Position numbers and translations under genes: made by a program
Shown here: one piece after another, positions 11,501 to 22,500 of the stretch
Layout: the number at the start of each line of letters is the position of its first letter
Numbering within the stretch: position 1 is the stretch's first letter
Assembly (NCBI GenBank): GCA_009801015.1
Contig: VHZZ01000473.1
Coordinates: 74,062-106,997 of the forward strand
Source of the DNA: Silene noctiflora
Taxonomy: Eukaryota > Streptophyta > Magnoliopsida > Caryophyllales > Caryophyllaceae
Direction: 5' to 3'
DNA: 32,936 bases
Notes under the pieces: model-generated
The model's input: only the letters and a program-made list of their open reading frames with translations
Told to the model about the DNA's origin: nothing
Databases searched by the model: none

Positions 11501-14500
11501 CCTTGCCTGGAGAGTAAAGAAGAAGTCAGAGATAGCAACTAAACAAAACAAAGGGAGAATAGTAATAAATATCTTAAGTAAAAAAAAGTAAAGAAAAGCA
11601 ACCTAAATCCTGCACAATTATAAACACAAGACTAACAAGGAACGCTAAGAAGTAAGAAGTACTCCATAAATATAATCATTCAGACTGTAGCCTCTCTTCT
11701 ATGCTGTCGACGATTTAATCTTTAACGGGCACACATTATGTTTTTGGTCGGTAATACCAAAGAAGCCATGGAAAAGATCTCAATAGCTATAACATTGATG
11801 TAGGCAGCTACTGACTGTTTTTTAATTAACTGATTAGTAAAACTACATTACAGCCTTTAACAAGGGGTTATAAATGATGAGATTCAAAAAACTAAATGGC
11901 TTGAAACAGATTTTTATCAAAAAAATTGACGATTGGAGTACTAAATAGCTGGAGAAAAATCCATGATGTTCTCATAGTCATAAACTATTTTTTTCCCAGC
12001 ATAGCATAAGCAGCTCCCTGGACACTTTTCTGCTGAAGCGAGACAGAAGGTATTTATACACAAGAGCAGCCTTGGTACAGAATCGCTCATGAAGGTTTCA
12101 ATACCGAAACAAAGACTATTTGCCTTCAAATGCTTCCCCGTGAAGTAATCAGCACATAAGAGGACATATAAGTGCACTGGTAATACATATAGATAAAGTT
12201 CATAACCCCCCCACGGTACTTGTTTTAATGGCGTGTCCTAAAATTATCTTGTCAAATAAGGTGGCAGTACTACTCTGATTATGGGTTTCAAAGAAGAGTG
12301 TCTCTCACTGACCTTCTAGAATAGCAGGAAGAGTAGCTGCTTGGACCATGGTCATCTTCTCATAGCCAACATCCCTGATTGCTTTCAGCGACAAGGGTGA
12401 GACCGCGCATTGATCAAACCTGCAACAGTAAAGAGCTTAGCATCAAGAAGATCATCAGAACCCATTTTTCTGTACACAATTCCTCTAAACCAACAACATC
12501 ACCCAGTTTGGAAAGTACTTATTCCATGACGCAAATGAGTAGCTTTTGTTTGTATGGTGGAACTGACTCAATTGAGGCTTGATGAAGATATATGCGGAAT
12601 CTTCTTATCACCTTGCTTACTCATATTCTATACTGACATAGTATGACACTCTGATGGAACATTTTAAACCAACAACGTGGATAATAACTGTAAAATGTCG
12701 AGCCTAACCTTGGACAAGCACGCATGTTTGACACTTTTAATGAGTCTAGTAACATAATTTTTGAGTAGTTGAACTAGTGTTCACCCACGTTTTTTAAGTT
12801 AATTGTTCACTCACACTGTTTAGTTAATCTTTTCCTGGGCAAAAGTACATTAAAGTATTACGTTCTACCATACCTTCATCCCATCCAGCGAATGAGACTC
12901 AAAATGATAGCAATACATTCTCACATAAGCAGAAACAAAGATATTACTACATAACAAATAGAAAGATACTCTGTTAACTCTTAAAGCACACATTTCTCAT
13001 AAGGTACGCACTAGCCTCAAGCCCTCAATCATCTATCTCTTACCCATACAAACAACAATATCACAGTGGCTTAATAGTGTCTCGAGGTAAAGAATGTGGT
13101 GGGGGGGCAAATGTACGCAGTTTTATGATGTACACACAACAGACATAGGTTGTTTCCAAATGACCCATAATGAAAACTATGTTGTAAATTGCATAGACAC
13201 TATAAGAAGCAAACGGAGTTTAGTGAACCATTTTACTTCATTCCATAAGGAAAAAAAATATCGTTCACTTCATGAAAATAACATGGCTAAATCCATAATT
13301 TCTACGTTTCAATCTTTCACAAATCTCCTACATATCCAAGCATAAGAAAATACAACACTACAAATATTATAGCACATTCGAACAATAACAGAAGTTACAG
13401 CACAGACAGCAAACCTCGTCTCGCTAAGGTAAGTATCTTCGGTTCCTGTAGAGCTAGGTGCAGAACTCGATTTCACACCCTCGTTGGCAAAAAATGAAAC
13501 TCTACCACTAGCCTCGACTTCCTCCTCCTCACTCTCATCATCCTCATCCTTGTCACTATCATCGTCATCATCAACATCATCCACGTCACTATCATCATCA
13601 CTCATCAAATCCAAAAATCCAGAAACCGCTTTCTCATTCTCCTTCCCCTTCTTAACCCCGTAGGACCCAAACTCCTCCTCATCCACCATCTCTTCGTCCG
13701 ACACAAATGCTGTTCGGCCCCCACCGCTCCTCCCCCCTCTACTACTCACCCTCCCATCTCCTCGTCCACCTCCAGTCCTCGCCCCAAATTCCCTGTCTCT
13801 CCCCCTCCCACCCTCTCTCCCCCCATTTCCCCTATCCAATCCACCTTCAAACCTTGAATTCCCACTTGAACCCCTGGAAGAAGCCGCATTCCAATACGAA
13901 TTACTCCTTAATCCACCCCTCTCACCACCTCTCCCACCGCCTCTCCCAAACTCGCCCTCTCTACTCCCAGACCTCGAATTCCCACTCAATCCACCTCTCC
14001 TATCATTTCCCTCAAACCTCGAACTCCCACTCCCCCCACCTCTCCTATCACTCCCCCCAAACCGCGAACCCTCACTATACGAACTCCTATCACCACCACG
14101 ACCGCCATCAAACCCGCCTCTTCTCCCTCCCCTACCAAATCGCGAACCCTCACTATACGAACTCCTATCACCACCACGACCGCCATCAAACCCGCCTCTT
14201 CTCCCTCCCCTACCAAATCGCGAACCCTCACTATACGAACTCCTATCACCACCACGACCGCCATCAAACCCGCCTCTTCTCCCTCCCCTACCAAATCGCG
14301 AACCCTCATTATACGAACTCCTATCACTACCACTACCACTACCACGACCGCCATCAAACCCGCCTCTTCTCCCTCCCCTACCAAACCTCCCCGAACTCGC
14401 CACCTCACCATCACTATCACTATTACCCTCAAAACTTCCCCTCCTACCCTTCAATTTCCCCTTCAACCCTCTAACCCCATCCTCCTCATCATCCGTAACC

Positions 14501-14802
14501 GCCCCAGCCCGTAACGAATTAGTCCTAAGACCACTAACCCAATAATTCAACTCCTCCTCATCCTCAATCAAACTTTTCGCAGCCCGAACCTCGGTCCGTG
14601 CAATACGACTAAAAGACCGAGTCGGAAACCCTAACCCTAACCCTAGGGTTTGGCATTTGAGTTTAAAAGGGAAAATGCGGCTGAAGGTAGGGAGAGGGTT
14701 GGAAGAGGAGTGGAGGAGAGTATTTATAGACATTGGAGAGAAATGGGTTACCGGAAGGTACGGGCAGATGATGCGGAGTGGTGGTGGTGGACGTAGCGGC
14801 AT
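8597..14802 (-). CDS. DEAD-box ATP-dependent RNA helicase, RH26/RH31-like (ten exons, 930 aa)
   Basis: An ATP-dependent RNA-remodelling enzyme, probably organellar. Exons inferred by hand (minus strand): 14802-13415, 12419-12313, 11506-11451, 11324-11100, 10561-10355, 10264-10178, 10080-9985, 9642-9427, 9298-9116, 8824-8597; all GT-AG, 2,793 nt in frame. In order: a Ser/Arg-rich possible transit peptide (1-70); RGG-rich disordered region (about 115-365); acidic Asp/Glu tract (about 400-433); Q-motif region F464-Q489; Walker A ARTGTGKT (506-513); PTRELA (546-551); TPGR (597-600); DEAD (624-627); SAT (655-657); ARGVD (781-785); HRLGRTGR (806-813); and the conserved tail ending [13 protein letters not shown]. 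Tail and core match Arabidopsis RH31 (At5g63630) and RH26 (At5g08610, PDE340). It is longer than either because of coding minisatellite expansion. M24 is an alternative start. It is divergent from the CHID1-like gene. Confidence 0.93.
10751..10829 (+). mobile_element. Truncated SINE-like 3' end in helicase intron 4
   Basis: The stretch contains GGCAAGGCTGCGTTAGTG, then CCTTATCCCACAATGCGCGG and GAGCCCTTGAGGCAGTGGGA, ending TAATGTTGTTGCTG. The GGCTGCGT start and TTG-repeat end resemble plant TS-type SINE tails. It lies antisense to the host gene, between exons 4 and 5. A related shorter tail occurs at about 25861-25893. Family assignment is from memory. Confidence 0.4.
14055..14390 (-). repeat. 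78-bp coding minisatellite in the helicase RGG domain
   Basis: GAACTCCTATC recurs at 14081, 14159, 14237 and 14315, an exact 78-bp period. Two successive units appear identical and the outer ones differ slightly; the distal unit carries an extra 18 bp encoding alternating Gly/Ser. Each unit encodes 26 residues of the type [20 protein letters not shown] plus YSEGSR. Because the unit is a multiple of three, length changes keep the frame. The tract covers residues of about 138-250. Confidence 0.9.
14627..14655 (-). repeat. Short telomere-like tract inside helicase exon 1
   Basis: The plus strand reads AACCCTAACCCTAACCCTAG followed by GGTTTGG; on the coding strand this gives TTAGGG-like units encoding LGLGLGF in the putative transit peptide. 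Plant telomeres use TTTAGGG, so this is a degenerate interstitial or telo-box-like motif near the gene's 5' end. Confidence 0.6.
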
Positions 14803-16593
14803 GCGATGACCGGGGTTTACCGGTTTCCGGTGGATTTGTTGGGGACTTGGGATATGATAAGATTGTTGGAGAAATGGGAGAAGATATTATTTGTGAGGTG
14901 AATGTGAGATGTGATGAAATGAGAGAGGGTTTAGGAAGGGTTTTGGTTTTAACGGTTTTTTTTTTTAGGTTAGCCGCTAAGGATATGCTATCACTCTACT
15001 GCTACTCTGCTGGTGTCTTGTATTGATAATTCAGTCGGTCGCATTGTAGACGGTTACTATTTATCTATCCATTTCTCAACCACTTGCACTATTCACCTAC
15101 ATTTTGTGAGAGGGACATTATTCGCCTTCAACTTTAGACGAACAGTGTCTGTCTACACTCTACAATGAGAATTGGGTTGATAATTTTATATCATGAGTTG
15201 TGAGCTTGTTGACAAATATCTCTTTTTTTTCAAAAAAAAAAAAATAGTTTATTTTTAAATTACATTTTTTTTATTATAATATATTTTTGTACCTTATTTT
15301 CCATTTATTTGCCTGACATAAATAAACAACCTAATTTTCTTTATTACTAAACCTAATTTATAATAAAATATTAAAATAAACAAGTTTCTTTAATTATGGA
15401 TGACATTTTGAGTGTACGATAAGTATTTAATTCGTTAATTGCATGATTGCTAACGTTGAAATTGGTTTAAGGGTTGTGCTAATTAAGGATGGAAGGATGG
15501 TGGCTGCTTGGCAAAGGGTTGGCGTTGCTAGCAAGAAGGGGGACGAGGTCAGATTAGGAGGGTAGTAAAGGGTGAGAGTAATTCCGGAGAGGAAAAGATA
15601 AGAGGATAGGTTAGGCCGCTGAAGGTTGTTAGCTAGGATAGCTGTGGTGATTGGAGCCTTGGAGGTTGGGTGGTAATAGGAAGGGAAATGAATCAGATGA
15701 CATCTCATAACAGGTTGTTGACTTGGTGGGTTGTTTGTTTTATCACTTTCTTTTTTTTTTTTTCTTTTTTTTTTAACATTAATTAGTTTCCTCTTTTCTA
15801 AATTTAATAATAATTACATTTTTTTTAGTTTTTTCTTATTCATTAATTATTTCAATTTGATTTTTTTTTAATAATTAGTTTTTTTTCGGCGATTGGCCGG
15901 TGATGGTGAGTGGTGACCACTGACCAGAGGTGGTGTGCGAAAGTGGTGACGGGAGATGAGGGGAGAGAGAAAAAAATTAATTAGGGTGAGAGAATGAAAA
16001 AATGGCAAGGGTAATATTCTTTCATTTTGATAGCTAAATGGCCTAAACCACTAATAATGGCCTAATGATAGGTTGCATTAGATTTGAGAGTAATCCATGA
16101 AAATTTCGATCTAACCAGTTTAGTAAGGTTTTGGCCTTTGGGATAGAAATTTTCCGTCCCTATCCCGATTATGAAGTTTCGTGATCCTCTCTCTAGTACA
16201 ACATGTTTTAATATATGGTAACAGAAACTGGTACATGCTTTTAATTACGTGCACATAAAAAGTACTTCGTATTATTTACAGGTTATGGGATTTTCGAATT
16301 AACCAAACGAAATTAGGACCTATTTAAACAAATGATTTATTTGCGAGGGGTCCTTGACAAAAAAAACCTCAATCTAACCCTGCTCTTATAAGGAGTTATT
16401 TATTCGTATTAACCCACTTACATAAATGAGTCTCTGCTACTTAACGCTAGCGGCTAACTTTGGGTCAAATTTGTGTTATGTTTTCGGGGCGGCTCAATAG
16501 TGGACTAGTGGCCACCTCTATTTTTTGGGCAGTAAAACTCGGCCGAAGGAAACCGAAAGATACACCGACGAGTGACGACTATCCAATATTCCA
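14803..16593. promoter_or_regulatory. Divergent intergenic region between helicase and CHID1-like gene
   Basis: 1,791 bp separate the two divergent start codons, so promoters of both genes must lie here. The middle has T-rich runs (about 15220-15400 and 15750-15880). A stretch at about 15440-15660 is less AT-rich and may be a decayed coding fragment (see findings). I cannot place a TATA box with confidence. Confidence 0.5.
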
Positions 16594-19500
16594 ATGGTAA
16601 AAAAACGACCAAACTCGGAGTCAACTCGGCGTCGCAACCGAGTCGACTCATCAACTCAACAAACTAAACTCACCAACTCGTCTCCGAGTAGGGCCCACAA
16701 TCGACAACTCGCCATCATCATCACCATCGTCTTCTTCATCTTGTCATCCGCCATATCCGTCCTTGTTTACCGCCATAGCCGACATTCTTCACCTCCTCAA
16801 CATTACCTTCACCATAATAATAACCTCGTTAAAACGGACATTAATTACCTGGAGATCGTAAATGTAAACAATTCTTCAATCTTCATGTTGAATTGTTGAA
16901 TTTCTGCATTTTATTAATTCCTGAATTTGATTATGTTTTTGGATTGTTGCAGGAGAATTCTAGGGTTTCCGAAAATGTTGCTCTACGGCATTTCGGTAAT
17001 TCCGTTTTGGCGTACATTACGCCATGGTATGCTCGTTTTCGCTTATGTTTTTAGTTGTTTTTGTTGATGATGATGTTGATGTGGTATATTGTGTTGTGGA
17101 TGAGCTGAATATTCGTAGTAAACTGTTTTTTTTTTTATTTCTGTCGAATTTTTCGGTAATTAGGTTTTAGTTTATACGAAGTATTACGCTTTGGTATGTT
17201 CGTTTTCCTTTATGTTTTTAGTTGCTGTCGATGTTGGTGTGTGGATGAGGTGAATATTCGTCGTAGATCTTGAAGACGTTTGATTGCTGTCGTGTGTATT
17301 GTGGAATCGTGTTTATAAGATGCATTCGATATAACTGGGGACTGATCTGAATAGAGATAAATGATTGCTGAAATGTATAGCTAAAGGTTGAGCAAATGCT
17401 TTGGCAGAATTACGTGAGATGCATTTCTGATAGTTTTGAACTTTTGATTCAAGGAGGGTTAGCTTGGATAGTCGGATGTAAACTTGTTTGAGTTTGAGTT
17501 TTTACAAGCTTTACTAAAACTATAAGCATGATATTTATTGCCATTGAGTGTATTGTGCAGTCTTAATTTGTAGGATGCATTCTATACAACTGGGGATTGC
17601 TTTAGCTGAACAAATGATCTGAATAGAGATAATTGAATGCTGAAACAGCATAGCTAAAGGTTGAGCAAATGCTTTGGGAGAATTGTGGGAGATGAATTTC
17701 TCGATAGTTGTTAGGAGTATTTGATTAAACTAGGATAGCTGGGATAGTTGGCTTTAAACTTGTGTGAATTAAAGTTTATGAGAAGCACGAGATTCGGTAT
17801 AACTGTCCCTTGGTTAGCTATGTTCATTTGTTGGTTTCATCATCAATCTTTAAAGCAGTTAAATTTTACTATTTAGAATTTAGAAGTCCGAGAACATAGG
17901 TATCCTATGTTTTGCATATGTGAGAAGCTGAGAATATGAGACATATCACGACTGCCGCTTTAAGTTAATAAACTGACCGCACTGTAACTTTTTACTGATT
18001 CCGTGAAACTGAAGCTCCCATGTCCTCTTTAGGGTCAACCAGATATTGTCAAATTTTCTGTCTCAGAGGTTGGACATTACCAGAGACACTGACATTATCT
18101 AGAAATTGATTAACTAGTACGGAGTAAAACTACTACCGAGAAATATAGTAGAAAAGTTTTCAAATTGTACACAATTTATATTTATTGCATCAATTATTAC
18201 TATAACCGTGTGGCCGTATGTGTGTTAATGTTCCAGATCATGCTGGCTAATGTTGATGAACGGTCAATTATAATTCTAATTAACTTAGTGTTGCCCAGCT
18301 GACAATCCTTAATCTGTTTCTATTCTGGTAATTATGGAACTCTTAAGCTCCATTCTAATGTTGAAATCGTGTAGGAATTCGGCTGGCTATGACTTGGCAA
18401 AAAGGTTCAGTTCCAAGTTTACACATCTGTCTCCTGTGTGGTATGATCTGAAGAGGTACACCAGCTTGGTTAATAGTTTTATCAACTTTTGAGTTTGTTG
18501 TTTTTTATTTGACACTTAGGTGTTGTTTGATTACCCTCACCGAAACACATGTTTTACAATTCATGTGAATCGCAAAAAAGATGGTTGTTTCATTGCTGGG
18601 TTAACCCCAAATCACATGAAATGGAATTACATTGGAACTCCAATTCCTTCATAATGGAGGAAGCTGCTTATCTAGGTACCCCTAGGCAAGTTGGAATTCC
18701 TACATGAATTCCATTTCCTTCATTCAACCAAACATGTTTTTCCAATTCACATGAAATGGAAAATCATGTTAAATAGAATTACTTAGGCATTCTAATTCCC
18801 AAAACAAACGAAATGATATCTTAGCTTCCATAAATCATCTTTTCCAAACTGTCTACTTGCTTGAACGGGGGGCATTTATGTTCTAACCTAGAATGCCATA
18901 GAGATCTCCAATAGATATTAGATAATACCTCTTTGCTATGGTGCTCAGACTCGGGTACAATGTGGGTACAATGTATGGATATAGTTCTTGTGTCGGACAC
19001 TCCAAGCCCTAAAATCATGTATACGAGGACACGAATAAATAACGGATTCAACAACTTTTGGACACCGGTCAATGTATCGAATAGTCAACATGTGAATGTT
19101 GTATTTGTACACGGTCAAATGTATCTTGTAAGTTGTATTATATTTGGAAACGGTCAATGATACATATAAATTTAACTTAAAAGTCGAAAATTATAAATAA
19201 AATGCGTAAAATAAACTAGCTAATTTCATTGATGTCAACAAAACAAAATCCTCTCCCACATCTTCACAAAAGATACAACTTTAACTAAAAAACAAAACCA
19301 ATTTCATTGAGGTCTATGCATCATCCTCTTCCTCATCTTCGCCCAAAAACTCTGTAGCAATTTCAATATCGTTGAAATAAACATCCAAATCCGTGAAATG
19401 ATTCGCATTTCCCTCACTTGAACCTTTCTCTCCTCCTAAATAGATAATTAACATAAACAATAATTAATTCACTTCATGGTCAACCAGTTACGCAAAAAAA

Positions 19501-22500
19501 TTCATTATCTATACGATGAACTTGTCACTTTACATGCGTTGTCATTCGATGTGTAAATTGAAGATAATTCTTGTTTGTTCGAAAGATTGCGGAGATTACA
19601 ATGGACAAACACCAAGTCATCCATCATTTTAGGAGATAACTTGAGACCGTTTAAACCTTTGCAAAAAAGAAAATATGCTTCACTTTCTTCCGCAACAAGA
19701 CGATAGCGAGCTCTGATGTGATTTTAAATGCAGGGGAATGAAATATAGGAGTAGATGCCCAATTATTTGCCCACCAACTCAAAGGCTCTTCGGTCATCCT
19801 TCTATCCACTATATAACTTTCACCGAGATTTCACAAACCCATAGCAAAATGGTCATCGGGATTTGGAAACATCCTCTTAGAACACAAATCTCTAATATGG
19901 GAAACCTCATGATCTTCATTTGGGGCAATCCTAGGTTTGAAATTTCCCCCCTTCCAAATCATTTATATCTATAATATTTTGGAATTAAAGAACATGCCAA
20001 ATAGTTTAGGAGTGTGTTGCTTTTAGTCCAACGACAATTGAACACACATTGTATAACATCAAAAAATGAAGATTGCCCGATCAATCATGGTGTCCCACAT
20101 ATCATACACCAATGTAAACAAGAAGTATACAAAGTTAACTTGTTAACAATAGCAGAAACTAGATTCTAATATTATGATGTGCAAATGCTTGTTAGAAGTG
20201 AAGGACGCACTTATGAGAGTGATAGTGGATGATTAATGGAAGTCTTTTAGGAGGACTTCACTTGAGAAGAAGGTTGACTTTGTTAAAGAATGTGTTTTCT
20301 TTGATAGTTGGTGCGATAAATTGGAATTTACAACCCCTTTAAATAACTTCCTTAGGGTTGTCGATGCCGTCGTACCAACTATCAAAGAAAATACATTCTT
20401 GAACAAAGTCAGCCTTCTCAAGTGAAGTTCTCCTAAAAAACGTCCATAAACATCCACTATCATTCTCACAAATGCGTCATTCACTTCTAACAAGCGTTTG
20501 CACATTGTAATATTAGAAGCAAATCTAGTTTCTGCTATGTTTAGCAAGTTAGGTTTTTATACTCCTTGTTACATTAGGTTTATGATATATGGAACACCAT
20601 GATTGAGGATATTAGGTCGGTTATCCCGAAACATGTGGAGAAAGAGTTGATCACCGGACAATCTTCATTTTTTGATGTTATACAACGTGTGTTTAATAGT
20701 CGTTGGACGAAGAGCGACACACCCTACACTATTCGGCCCATTCTTTAGTTCCAAAATATTATAGTTAGACATGGTTCGACCCTAGGGTTCACAGAATAGA
20801 GATTTGTGTTTTAGAGGATGTTTCCAAATCTCGATGACCTCGCTATGGATTTGGGAATCCTCTATGAAAGTTATGTAGTGGATGCAAGGATGACCGAAGA
20901 GCCTTTGAGTTGGTGGGCAAATTATGGGGCATCTACTCATATACTTTAGTCCCTTGCATTTAAAGTCATATCACAACCCGCTTCATTGTCATGTTGGAGG
21001 GAGCATATTTTTTCTTGTGCAAAGGACTAAAATGTCTTAAGTTATCCTCTAAGATGATGGATGACTTGGTGTTTGTCCACTGTAATCTCTGCATTCTTTC
21101 GAGCAAACAAGAGGAACCTTCAATTTGCACATCGATTGACAACATAGGTAAAGTGACGTATTTACCGTATAAATAACAAATTTTTTTGCTTAATTGTTTG
21201 ACCATGTAATGAATTAAAATATTGTTTATGTTATTAGAAGTATTTATGAGGAGATGAAGGTTCAAGTGAAGGCAGGTCATTTCATGGATTGGAATGTTTA
21301 TTTCAACGATATTGAAATTACTACATAGTTTTTGGGCGTAGATGTGGAAGAGGAAGATGCGTAGAGTCATAGACCTCAATGAACTTAGGTTTGTTTTTTA
21401 GTTAGTTATATTTTTAGTGAAGATGTGGGAGAGGATTTTGTTTGAGACATTAATGTAATTAGCGGTTTTATTTTATTTATATAAAATTTCAATTTTGAAG
21501 TTATGTTTATTTATATCTTTGACCGTATCCAATTATGATATCGGATACATTTTGACCGTGTCCAAATATAACATTGGATACATGTTGACCGTGTCCGATT
21601 ATGATAAATGGATACATTGACTATGTCTTAAAATTGTCGTATCCGCTACTTGTTCGTGGCCTCATATCCTTGATTTTAGGGTTTCAAGTGTCCGCCACAA
21701 GGATTTTGCTTGGTTTAACGTTATAGATCGTGAACTCCGCTGGTAAACGAACTGAAATGTCCATTTTTCTCCAAGGCAACCGAAGACGCGAACTGGTTCT
21801 CCGACGTACTGAACTACTGACGTGTCCATTTTTCTCCAAGGCGACCGGACACGAATTCCGTATCGGCACCCGTGTCGCGTCGTACGGACTCGGGTACGAC
21901 GGGGGAAACTGCCTAGTCCGAGCACCATAGCCTCTTTGTTTTAGGTAGATCGGTAGAGTAGTCTTTTCAGTGATGTAAGAGCGGCCTTTTGTAAATATTA
22001 TTTTGTATTTGTGTGTCTGTGTCAGCCAGGGAACAAAATTGGCGCTAGAGGGTAGGCATAATGCTGACAGAGGATGGCTATCTGAGATTAGACGAAGTGG
22101 AAATACTAAGGTTGGTAGACACACGCTTAGCAAGTTAGTATTTTGTATAATTTGGGAAATGATCAGCTCTAATTTGTTTTTCTTCAGTAACTGTGGGGTT
22201 TGGTGTACAGGTCTTGCCGCGAGTTGTCCTTGAAGTGCTACCAAAAGACCTATTTGGAAAGAAGAAACAGAGAGCCAAAGCTATTGACCTGATTGTAACA
22301 GAATGCAAGTAAGCATGTAGTTTTAAGTTATACTCTTTTGTCACATATTATCTGCTGTTTAGACGATTGTTCATAATAAAAACAACATGCAGGATAAGAA
22401 GAATGTATTTGACCAGGTGTTGTGACTTGTGAATGACCGTTGGCTGGACAGCAGAACGTAAACTGAGTAAATAAATTAAATAGATGGCTAGTTTGGATTG

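Larger units (their letters stand above)
18928..21938. mobile_element. 2,995-bp foldback hAT-derived element with 8-bp TSD
   Basis: CCTCTTTG occurs at 18928-18935 and 21931-21938 and flanks an element that starts CTATGGTGCTC and ends GAGCACCATAG (18936-21930). An 8-bp duplication and transposase remnants place it in the hAT superfamily. It is an imperfect palindrome: arms 18936-20311 and 20375-21930 around a loop of about 63 bp. Each arm carries decayed hAT transposase pieces. The C-terminal dimerisation region reads outward: right arm, plus strand, [12 protein letters not shown] near 20902 and [10 protein letters not shown] near 21060; left arm, minus strand, PLSWWAN near 19785, ending in an acidic GEDEEEDDA with its stop at 19314. 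A second piece with ETRFASN reads inward toward the centre. Stops and indels break every frame, so it is not autonomous. The right end has an extra insert with a 65-bp repeat. Confidence 0.88.

Noticed and set aside
13986..14432. 148-codon minus-strand frame rich in Val and Arg
   Set aside because: Out-of-frame shadow of the same RGG repeat.
13707..14474. 255-codon plus-strand open frame rich in Ser, His, Pro and Tyr
   Set aside because: It is antisense to helicase exon 1 and stays open because the 78-bp repeat is a multiple of three. The helicase strand has clear family motifs downstream.
21684..22244. 186-codon minus-strand open frame
   Set aside because: Crosses the right end of the foldback element, its target duplication and exon 4 of the CHID1-like gene on the opposite strand, so it cannot be one functional unit.
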